The notes under the pieces are model-generated. The model was not told where the DNA came from, did not search any database, and saw nothing but the letters and a program-made list of their open reading frames with translations. Shown piece after piece: positions 27,201-39,200 of a stretch of DNA of 64,000 nt. Origin of the DNA: Paraescarpia echinospica (taxonomy: Eukaryota > Annelida > Polychaeta > Sabellida > Siboglinidae); contig CM034543.1 in NCBI GenBank assembly GCA_020002185.1, positions 1,727,033 through 1,791,032 on the forward strand, in the 5' to 3' direction. The stretch's first letter is position 1. The number at the start of each line of letters is the position of its first letter. The translations under genes were made by a program, and so were the position numbers.

Positions 27201-30200
27201 CCATGTCAAGTCCATTATAATTGTGACTAACAGTGTTCAAAATTATTCAGGTAAATAGCAAATAACAAAGGACACAAGTTTTCTCCTTGCCATACCTCTA
27301 CACATGAGAAGAAGGCTGACACAGCCTGGCCCTGATTTATACATGATTTAGCATTTTTTTACATGTTGTATACAACTTTCAACACATTACCATTAAGGGG
27401 AGGCTTGGATCTAAACGTGTGTTATTTTATAACTTCATTGTTACTTACTCTACAGAGCTGAAACTTTCACAGATTGATAGTCCACCTAACGGGAAGGCCT
27501 GGAATTTTTTTCAAAATTTTACAGGGGGATTTTCCTACAGTACGGCAGCCATCTTGGATTTACGCGGAGAATAAAATGTCAATCCTATCGAATGTAGCTG
27601 GTATGACAAGCTGACGTCATAGGTTGGACGTATTACAACCAATCAGAACATTTGACAATCCTCTGATTCCGTCATCACGTGATGCAGCCTGACCAATCGT
27701 TGTAGGGTTACCCATTCCTTTGTCCCCGAAGTGGCAAGAGAGGCGGTCGTTTATAGGCTGGATTATTCAGGCAGCAGCGGTGTCATCTTAAAATAGTTTA
27801 TATCATCATACAGAGCGAAAACAGGGCTTTCCCGTGATATGCTCCATGATGGAATGGCAGTATTTTTCGATCGCGGAAAATTGCATAATGTTCGATTATT
27901 CACGCTTCGTTTGACAAAAACAAAGACTTAGCAATGATAGGCATCACACAAAATGCATGTTTTGTGACATAAACAGGTTTATTTCGGTAGTATAACGTAT
28001 ATGAATGGGAAGTTGAGTAATTTTTATACATAAAAATGTCAATAACTCAAAACTCATTTTATTTTCAAAAATCAGTAAATTTCGGCCCGAGCCTCCCCTT
28101 AATACCGCATGAAATTATCTTAGACCACAGTGAGGACCGGTCTACTAAATCAAATGCTTTCTTATAATCGATGAAGGCACAATAAAGCCTTTTGTGTCAA
28201 GACAAATACAATTCAACCAATACCCCTATCTGAACACTGCCTGTTCTTCACCTATTACATTCGCTTTGTTTAGGTATGTGGTCAGTCTGGTGTTCTGAAC
28301 AATCACTAAGGATTAATGAACACTTGTGCAGAATGTCACCCACTTGGCAGGTTTAATTAATCTATTCAGCAATGAGGACACAGCTTAGGCCTCACTCTGG
28401 ACACTGTCACTCACAGTGTTGTGTATTGTCTTAGTTGGTGCATTGAGCTAATCTACTTGACCATGAATCAGTGGTGGCTTTGGTTGTGTATTACACCCAG
28501 CTGTGGAGCTAAGATTCTCTGCCTGCTGTTGTTTGATGGAAAATGTGACTAATCTGTAATTGGTCACTGGCAGTAGCTTGTGTCAACAGACAGCATTTAA
28601 GCCACTAGACCCCTGTTAAACTGGACAGTTGCCTGTAGGTTTTAAACTGTGTCAAACAGTGAGTCTACCTTTTGCTCTCAAATAATCTGTCCTCTTAGTT
28701 TTACACATGAAGACATAATCTGGCATAACTTGATAAGTCTTTGTAGCAGCACATTTGTACTTCCAGTGTATCATTGCAACATAACATACATATTACATAC
28801 TGTGTGCCACATTTGAATGTAGTGCATGTAATATTTCCATGCAATCCATTTGCATATATAATGTAAAACTTCAACAGCCGTTTTCTTCATTTTCACTTTT
28901 TGATCCCTACCATGTTCAATGCTCCATAACTTCGCCAATTTTTGTAGCAGTCATAATTTTTGAAACCGTGTAAAGCACCCTATCAAACCTTTACAAGGAT
29001 GTAAGAAAACAATGTTACAATTTTTCCAAATTATCACTCATTTGGTCAGCCGGGGTCATATATAGACGTATTAGTCCAAAGGACTTCAGGGCCACTTGGC
29101 CCATTTTTTAAGTTTGCTTCAATTTTAGCTATGAATCAAACACTACTGAAGATATTAAATCAAATGAGGTATCATGTTAGAGTTGTGACTTTTCCTGTGA
29201 CTTTCTTTGGCCATATTTTCTATGTTTTCTTGCAGGCGGACGTAGCCGTGGAGATGGAACGGAGACATTTCTGTCAAGCCTCCATGGAGTATGTCGTCCT
29301 ACTACAGGAAGTACAGGAGAGGAAGAAATTTGAATTTGTCGAGACGGTATGACTTGTAACTATAGTCGAGTTAGGCTATGTATGTATGTATGTTAACTTT
29401 CTCCTAAATGCTTTGAGCACCAAACATTCAAGGGTTCACCTACGACCCCTCGGATGAAGAGTAAAGTTTGTATTTTTCAAAATTCCACATGGGTTTAGGG
29501 TTCATACCAGTTTTAGGGTTCATACCAGATGTTAGACGATCGTTTGCAATGTTATCTCTATCTACGATCAATTATAATTCATGTATTCAGTACGTCGTGG
29601 TTTGCCTACATCACAATCGAAGTTTCGCACGTGACCTCTGTCAAGCTTTGCCACCAATGTTGATAACGCTTATACTAGTGAGATTAGTACTGCTGCATGA
29701 AATCTCATAAATCAAACATTCCCGCATACAGTTGTCACTTTAAAAACATCGCCTTATATTTTTGTCATAAAGAAACACTTGTGATCAGCCTTTCAATAAA
29801 ATACGACAAAATGTCTGAACCCATGTTTTGTGATGGCGTGTCGGAGGTTTTGTTAGGCAACAGGTCACGAGATGGATAGGTCAATTGTAGATAAACCATC
29901 CACCAATCAATTACGGAAACCACAGGGCAAAGTTTTTTTGAAGTGACAGCTGTATGTAGCAATGTTTAATTGATGAGATGTCATGCAGTAATAACGATGG
30001 GACTAGACCCGCTAATCCAGTCACCTCGCTATTCAGGAATACGGTCAGTAAGCCAGTGCAAAACAGTGAGATTGCCCATAGATTACCCCCGCACTTATGG
30101 TCACTCACAGCTGGGAAGCCAAGATTGGTGTTTCACGCGGCCAATGAGTAGCCGGGCACCCACAACAAAAGGCGACACCGACAATGCGAAAGCCACGAAC

Positions 30201-33200
30201 TTGGCGTCTGGCATACTGTTGATGTTTTCCCATTCCCGTGATGCTTCAATAATAAATATTTTTTCCATGTTTTGGTAACTTGGTTCCTAACTAGCCTAGG
30301 TATAAAACCTGCAACGGCAGTCAGAATTATTTCATATTCATAATATTTGATCTAATTTAATTTAATGTGTGTCATTTATGATTTAACATTGTTTGAAGAT
30401 TATTTATAAACCCTTTTCCAGGAAAAATTTATATCATCACGGACATGTTTTTTTTTAAATATTAGTTTTTTAGGACTAGTTTTTATACACCTCCTTTAAT
30501 CACTATTCAGCCGATACTTTATTTTACATAAGTTAGTTCTTTAGAAAAATATATTTAAATTTCATATTATATCCTTATTCTTCTTTTTAAAATGCTATTA
30601 TAGTAATTCTATTTTACTATTTATTATATGTTGAGTTTTTAAAATCACCTCCGGACAGGTTCAATGTCCAGATAAATGGTACTACACAAATAAAAGTTAT
30701 ATATTATTAATATAATATAGTATTTTTACTGTTGTAGCTGCTGACGTTCCTCTACAGTTGGTTGACTTTCTTCCACGTCGGTGAGACATTCTATGCTGTT
30801 ACTAAAGGCCGAGATACACTGGCACTATGCCTGACCTGACCAGACCACATCAGACCACATCAGACTGCAGCGTATCCACTACATCTACCGACACTGATTG
30901 TGCCATACTTGAAGCTGGCGTGACGTCATAATCATATCATAATCACGTCATAATCACGTAAACTTGAAAACTTGTGAATAAGTCAGGCTGACACCGACTC
31001 CAATCAACGTAGTGGACATTTTTCAAGTTTGCATGATTATGACGTCACGCCGGCTTCAAGTATGGCACAAACGGTGCAGGTCAATGTATACTAATCAAAA
31101 TAATTAAAGGAACAAATATTGGGGATGGCGCACCTGGTCTACCACTCAAGTTACACTTTGTGCACTCAGTGTGTGATTAGGAAATTGTCTTAGCTACAAA
31201 ACAACAAATGTTTGAATGAACTTGATCGTGACGACAAAGTCTCTAGGTGTGGTTGCGTGTTGACACCCCTATTTAAGAAATGCATTAGTTACTTTTCGAG
31301 TTCTTTGGCGTCATGATGTAATCTGTGAGGATTGTGATTGCTGGATGTCTCCTGATGTTCGAAGGTGCTACCAGGCGGTATTTGGACCACACTGAGGTTG
31401 CCAGGGCTGTTCAACTGCTAAAATATGGTGAACAGGTTCGGGTGGTAGTTCGGAGGTTTGATGTGTCCCCATGTGTAGTCAGCCAACTATGGAGACGCTA
31501 CCAGGAGACTGGGCAGTACACCAGGAGACAAGGTCATCCACAGATGACAACCCCAAAACAAGACCGTTGTCTCATAATTTTGTTTCGGCGCAATCGCATG
31601 AGTACAGCCCGATCCCTGGAAATTGACTTCCATCGTGCTACTGAAGTTCACTTGTCCAACCAGACTATTAGGAATCGACTCCATGAAGATGGTATGAGAG
31701 CCAGACAACTTGCCATAGGCCCCATTCTCACTGCGCAATACTGTAGAGCACGATTGGATTTTGCAAGTGTGCACCAGAATTGGCAGCTGTGTCACTGGAG
31801 GCCAGCACTCTTCACAAATGAGAGCAGGTTCACTGTGTCAACTAATGATAGGCGTGTTAAAATAATGCACGTCCCCACACAGCGCGGATGTCCATGACCT
31901 TCCTTGAGGACGAAGGTATCACTGTGCTGGGCTGGCCGACTAGGTCTCCTGACTTGAACCCAATAGAACATCGCTGGGACATGCTTTCCAGACACGTTAC
32001 ACGAAGGCCACATCCTCCAGAGAATGTACAGAACCTGACCAATGCCCTGGTTCAGGAATGGCATGCCATACCCCAAGATGACATCGGACGGATCATCAGG
32101 AGTATGCCACGTCGTTGCCAGGAGGGTGTGAACGCTAGAGGGGGACATACAAGTTATTGAAAAACATTTGTGGACAATATTTGTTAGTGTGTGAACAAAT
32201 CTGTAAAAACAGCTAATGAAACTACCACAAAATCCAATCGTTATATAGGGTTGTGGACTCGCAGCCTCACCTAGAGGCATTGTCATCATGCTTGAGTTCA
32301 TTCAAACATGAGCTGTTTTGTAGCTAAGACAATCCCCTAATCACACATAGAGTGCCCAACGTGTAACTTGTGTGGTAGACCAATGCCATCCCCAATATTT
32401 GTTCCTTTAAATATTTTGAGTAGTATAGTGTGATGTGGTCTGTTCTGGGCTGGTTAAGTCAGGTAAAAAGTGCCAGTGTGTCCTGACCTTAAGGGATCGT
32501 CACATAAATTGGCAAAGCCCCTAAGACATAGCATTATGTGATGGGTTGGTTGTCATCACTTATTGTGGTGTAAAATAAGTTCCCTGTGATGTCAGTTGAA
32601 TCTGGCGACTGTTGGTCAGGGTTGTGGTCGGTGGAACCAAGACATGACGTTTTTCTGAACTTTGCAAATTTATGAGATCATCCTTAATGACACATGAAAG
32701 AACAATCCATCCAGCTGGATTTTCCTTTTGCTCATTGTCTTAGTGGTACATTTCCCTGGTGCCTGTTGCTTTGGATGGCCATCTTGTCTTGCTTATGCTC
32801 ATTGTCTTAGTGGTACATTTCCCTGGTGCCTGTTGCTTTGGATGGCCATCTTGTCTTGCTTATGCTCATTGTCTTAGTGGTACATTTCCCTGGTGCCTGT
32901 TGCTTTGGATGGCCATCTTGTCTTGCTTATGCTCATTGTCTTAGTGGTACATTTCCCTGGTGCCTGTTGCTTTGGATGGCCATCTTGTCTTGCTTATGCT
33001 CATTGTCTTAGTGGTACATTTCCCTGGTGCCTGTTGCTTTGGATGGCCATCTTGTCTTGCTTATGCTCATTGTCTTAGTGGTACATTTCCCTGGTGCCTG
33101 TTGCTTTGGATGGCCATCTTGTCTTGCTTATGCTCATTGTCTTAATGATACACTTCCCTGGTGCCTGTTACTTTGGATGGCAAACTTGTCTTGCTTATGC

Positions 33201-36200
33201 TCATTGTCTTAGTGATACACTTCCCTGGTGCCTGTTGCTTTGGATGGCAAACTTGTCTTGCTTATGCTCATTGTCTTAGTGATACACTTCCCTGGTGCCT
33301 GTTACTTTGGATGGCAATCTTGTCTTGCTTATGCTCATTGTCTTAGTGATACACTTCCCTGGTGCCTGTTGCTTTGGATGGCAAACTTGTCTTGCTTATG
33401 CTCATTGTCTTAGTGATACACTTCCCTCGTGCCTGTTGCTTTGGATGGCCATCTTGTCTTGCTTATGCTCATTGTCTTAATGATACACTTCCCTGGTGCC
33501 TGTTGCTTTGGATGGCAAACTTGTCTTGCTTATGCTCATTGTCTTAGTGATACACTTCCCTGGTGCCTGTTGCTTTGGATGGCAAACTTGTCTTGCTTAT
33601 GCTCATTGTCTTAGTGATACACTTCCCTGGTGCCTGTTGCTTTGGATGGCCATCTTGTCTTACTTATGCTCACTGTCTTAATGATACACTTCCCTGGTGC
33701 CTGTTACTTTGGATGGCAAACTTGTCTTGCTTATGCTCATTGTCTTAGTGGTACACTTCCCTGGTGCCTGTTACTTTGGATGGCAAACTTGTCTTCCTTA
33801 TGCTCATTGTCTTAGTGATACACTTCCCTGGTGCCTGTTGCTTTGGATGGCAAACTTGTCTTGCTTATGCTCATTGTCTTAGTGATACACTTCCCTGGTG
33901 CCTGTTACTTTGGATGGCCATCTTGTCTTGCTTATGCTCATTGTCTTAATGATACACTTCCCTGGTGCCTGTTGCTTTGGATGGCAAACTTGTCTTGCTT
34001 ATGCTCATTGTCTTAGTGATACACTTCCCTCGTGCCTGTTACTTTGGATGGCCATCTTGTCTTGCTTATGCTCATTGTCTTAATGATACACTTCCCTGGT
34101 GCCTGTTGCTTTGGATGGCAAACTTGTCTTGCTTATGCTCATTGTCTTAGTGATACACTTCCCTGGTGCCTGTTGCTTTGGATGGCAAACTTGTCTTACT
34201 TATGCTCATTGTCTTAGTGATACACTTCCCTGGTGCCTGTTGCTTTGGATGGCAAACTTGTCTGGCTTATGCTCATTGTCTTAGTGATACACTTCCCTGG
34301 TGCCTGTTGCTTTGGGTGGCAAACTTGTCTTGCTTATGCTCTTTGTCTAAGTGATACACTTCCCTGGTGCCTGTTACTTTGTATGGCAAACTTGTTTTGC
34401 TTATGCTCATTGTCTTAGTGATACACTTCCCTGGTGCCTGTTACTTTGGATGGCGAACTTGTTTTGCTTTTTGTCAACTGTTGAAAGGAAGTTCAAGACA
34501 TTTACAATTGGACATGGGGGGTTTCAGATGTTGATGTTTCTGTTCAGGTCATGATGTGTACAAAGACTTCAAGCCATACACAACTGAACTTCAACAGTGC
34601 TTACAGAAAGTAAGGTTTTCATATTTTATATGTTTTCTTTCATTTATGATCTTGCCTTTGAATGACATTTGTTCACTGTATGTTGCTCCAGTTCACTCGG
34701 CTGTATGAATGACCATCTGGCTATAGACAGTGATGGATATTTGTGTATGAATAGTGTTTTTCACATTAATTGCAGCATGGCTGAATGCTTCCCAGAGAAG
34801 TCGAGATGGTGTTTGATTGAACAGGTCTGCCAAGAGTGAAGTGTAAAGCGCTTTGAGCCGTCCTAAGGACTGGATACTGCACTATATGAGAACTTACCTT
34901 TTCTTTACTTCTCGTTTCAGTGTCGTGGAAACTTTGATTCAACAAAACAGGAGACCGAGACATTGATGAAGAAAATGTTGGAGGTTAGGGGGACGGTAAT
35001 TGGTCACGCTTCCTCTGCATGCTTTGGCTAACTATTTACACACTGTTGCTGCAGTGTATTGTGTACTGTTGTAATTTTGTAATATTGTAATAATAATAAT
35101 ATATTTTATAAAGTGCCATATCTATAAATGTTTGCAGCATTGTACATAAAACTAAAACATATATGTACCAATAGTACAATTAAGTTTATTATATGTAAGA
35201 TTAAAATAAGATAATATAATGCTCTAAACATTAGTAGATTTAAGCAAATTAGTTTTAAAAGTTTAATAAAATACAATAGTTACTTAAATATTAACATTAG
35301 GCTGCTAAAACAAGTTAATTGATTTATAAAACAGCATAAATATAAACATAAAGAGGCTAAACAAGTTAGAGTGAATAATTGTAATAAAATGTTAATAAAA
35401 TATGTTAAGGGTAGCCACTACTCAAAAACGGCCATAGGCCATATCTCTGTTAGTACTGAACATATCTTAGCCAGATTTGGAGTACTAATTAATTAAATGA
35501 TTAATACATGATGTGTGGAATGTGGGCTCATTTGCTTGTGCAGTGCCATGACAATCAACATGTCTAGTGTGATAGAGGGGCCTTGAAAATTATTCTGAGC
35601 TAACAACTGTATGTGTGATCATGCAGTTGTCAAGAATCATTAGCTAGAATACTCCTTTGTGCAGTAAGGTGGTTTTGGGCAAGGAAGTTTGACTGCAATG
35701 ACTGTTGTGAGATGGGACTTTAGGTTTGAGGTTTTTTCATGACGATTTGAAAAATGCTCAAAACTGAACAACAGTCACTGACGTCAGATATTCTTGCCCA
35801 AAACCACCTTATTGCACAAAGGAGTATTCTACCTAACGATTCTTGACAGTTGCATGATCACACATACAGTTGTTAGCTCAGAATAATTTTCAAGGATGTG
35901 AAAATCCATCTCACTTGAAATGTTCATTGCCATGGTAATACACAACAAAACATGCCCATATTTCACACATCATATACCATTCATTTTTCTAATCAGTGCT
36001 CCAAATCTGGTTGTGATATGTTCAGTATTAACAGAGATATGGCATATTGGTTATATGGGCGTTTTCGAGTAGTGGCTGGCTACCCGTTACTACTATTTAA
36101 TGTGATTGGTGCCAATAGTGATTTTATAATATGATTACTGTATGACAATATACAGTTTGTTATTTTATATTGGAATTTCAACAATACACCAAGTAGTATT

Positions 36201-39200
36201 CACTTTCAGTAAGGTTAGTGTTTTTAATTGTTATTGTGTAAAACCAGTTGTCATATTCTTGTTGTGTAATACCGGCATGACAAGCATAAGAGATTGTGGA
36301 AAATCGAAAAATTAGAAAATATGTAATTAATAAAAAAATGGTTATGAGACATCGGTATATATATATATAGGTTGATGCTGGATTCTGCTACGTTAATTTT
36401 GAAGGTAGGTACCTTTTAAAATTTGATTTTGGTGCTCAGCTGAGTATTCAGAACCATCATGGTTCCTATATCACTCAATGGCAATGTGACCTACGTTCAG
36501 TTGTCATGGAAACACAACCACCAACATGGTCACATGACACCAGGGAGCAACGCCCACTGACACTGATGAAGGCATCATGGTGGTGACATGACAACACTGA
36601 CAAACACAAAATTTAGCCTATATTTAAAAAAAAACACTACAAATCATCTATAAAGGAGAAATGTGTGGCAGTAATGTACTCATGAGATTCGGTGTATATT
36701 ACAGGGATTTTAGTTATTGCTATTTCAATATGGTCGAATCAATTTTCATTGTATTTGTGTTATGTATTTGTGTTATAATTACCTAACTACTAGAAACAGT
36801 TGTAACGTTACATGCAGCACAATTAACTGTACTATTGAAGTATTTAGTAATGTAACTCATCTAGTGGAGTAAACGTAAGTCTCCACTTCAACTTGCTCCA
36901 CTTCCTACTCACCAATGATACGATGTCTGCACTTTAGCGCACTCATAGTATATAAATGTTTAAGTGACTAGTTAAATTGATTGTATTTAATACTGTAATG
37001 TTGCACCGTTGTTGTCATAAGGGATCATCTCAGAATGTCGATGTCCGATATCAGTCGAAATTACTTTCATTTTGTCTAAACCCCAACACCCTCCCCTCAA
37101 ACTAAAGTTTATAAGCATCGATATGATAATATAATATATTAACAGTATTAGTCTGGAGTGTAAAATATCGATGTCTGATGTCAGACAAAACTGCCTCCTC
37201 CAAAACGAAAGTAATTTTGTCTGATATCGGACATCTGCATTCTGAGATGATCCCTAAGACGTTGGAATAAATATTATGTTTTAATTGATTTTATTTGAAT
37301 ATGAATATATTCCTTATACGCTACCTGCAAATATAACGAGATCGCATCAGCTATTCTAATTATGTTACTGCCCATTTCTGTTCCAATTTTTAGTCGCATT
37401 TTTGTATTCTCTGTTTGACAGTGTAATTTGATTTCTGATGATGGCCGTACTGTCAGCAGAGTCTTGCTAGGCAGGCTTTTTGTGCACATTTGGGTTTGGT
37501 TTGCCAGCGCGCTTCTTAGCAGCAAAGGTCTAGGCATGGGAAAAAGACGGTTTCAGTCAACATGTTTACTTAAATCTGCTGATTAAATATTTGCTAGAAC
37601 TGAAAGCTGTGGTTAGATATTCTTTATAGAACAATAAAAGTTTATGCAATTAGTTGTGTTTGTGAAAGAAGGGGATGAACCGGAGAGATCTTCTTAGAGA
37701 TGTGTTGGTATTTTTAGGTTTCATAGCAATAGAACATTATGTGTGAGGTGTCTAGTCATGGCTGCTCATCATTGTAATGGTCCTCAGTCGTGATTAATCC
37801 ACAAGGTCCTTGGTCATGATTAATCCACAAGGTCCTCGGTCATGGTTAATCCACAAGGTCCTCGGTCATGATTAATCCACAAGGTCTTCGGTCATAATTA
37901 ATCCACAAGGTCCTCAGTCGTGATTAATCCACAAGGTCCTCAGTCGTGATTAATCCACAAGGTCCTCGGTCATGGTTAATCCACAAGGTCTCCGGTCATG
38001 ATTAATCCACCAAGTCTTCGGTCATTATTAATCCACAAGGTCCTCGGTCATGATTAATCCACAAGGTCTTCAGTCATGATTAATCCACAAGGTCCTCAGT
38101 CATGATTAATCCACAAGGTCCTCCGTCATGATTAATCCACAAGGTCCTCCGTCATGATTAATCCACAAGGTCCTCGGTCATGATTAATCCACAAGGTCTT
38201 CGGTCATGATTAATCCACAAGGTCCTCGGTCATGATTAATCCACAGGATCCTTAGTAATTAATCCACAAGATCCTTTGTTATAATTAATCCACAAAGTTC
38301 TTGGTCATGATTAAACCACAAGATCCTTAATCATGATTAATACTCATAGTTCTCAGTCATGATTAAACCACAAGGTCCTCAGACAGAGTTCTTAGACATC
38401 ATTTATTACACAGGCACAAAAACATGTAAATGGCAACCACTGTAAAGTATATACATATTTTAATATAATATTATTTGTTATCATGATTATATATTTCTTA
38501 TAATTCCATGTACATTTTATAATGTGTGTATGCGCCTATGAACAGGCTGGATCCTGATTTATGGCACTTTAGAAATGTTGGTAATAATAATATGGTTCTT
38601 AGATGGACCAGTAAGCTGATGTGGTCTCACGGATGGTTATTTCTCTTATTTCTCCGCAGAAGGCCCAGCAACTGCCCCGGACCTCATCCACTCGGGAAGG
38701 CTACCTCTTCCTCATGGAGAAGAGTGAGTACATTTCACTGTCCTCGTTGTCTCCTCATAGACATTTAAAGGCAGGCAGCCTCTTCCTCAACTCGCAATTA
38801 ACCGGCATAATAATTTGTAACAGGAAGTTTGCTGTCTTGAACGTGGGAAAATGGGACATTGTTGAACATCAAAGGGTATTGCAATCAACTCAGCCCACCT
38901 CAGCAATATTGCCAATAAAGTTTGTTTTGAAAGTGGATGTTTTATTTACAATTTGAACATGCTCCGGGGTTGTACCTTCCAACATGTGAACATTGTTTCG
39001 GGCTTACTAAACACAATTTGATGGACAGTATACCTTCAACATAGTGATTATAGTCTTAACAACATTAGAGTAATTAAGGTAGCTGCACCGGCTATCATGT
39101 TAGTTGATTTTTTTATTCATAGAACATTACTAGGTGTCAGTATGAACATGTGTACTATTAAAAAAAACCATGGCACTATCACCAAATGTCACCAATCAGT

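Larger units (their letters stand above)
26160..29105 (-). mobile_element. Composite repeat block in intron 5 with non-LTR RT remnant
   Basis: The block begins with AGTCCTTTGGCTGAAGGTCC and ends with TAGTCCAAAGGACTTCAGG, suggesting related borders. Two 155-bp direct repeats near 26260-26520 share AATTTTGCATAGA and AAATCTGTATTTGATTGAAT. Segments at 26650-26770 and 28540-28650 are also alike (ACCCCTGTTA...TTTTAAACTGT). A reverse transcriptase remnant lies in the middle. Whether this is one element or several nested ones is not settled. Confidence 0.5.
30806..32489. mobile_element. TAA-flanked MITE (PIF/Harbinger-like) hosting a Tc1 insertion
   Basis: The termini AGGCCGAGATACACTGGCAC and AGGTCAGGACACACTGGCAC (right end, inverted) match, and TAA flanks both (30803-30805, 32490-32492). 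Without the Tc1 insertion it is about 350 bp. Internally TTGAAGCTGGCGTGACGTCA and its inverse (about 30912 and 31040) form a hairpin. A three-base TAA duplication fits PIF/Harbinger. Confidence 0.8.

Noticed and set aside
32759..34554. Series of 61-codon frames every 67 bp
   Set aside because: One frame repeated by the minisatellite, with no start context or homology.
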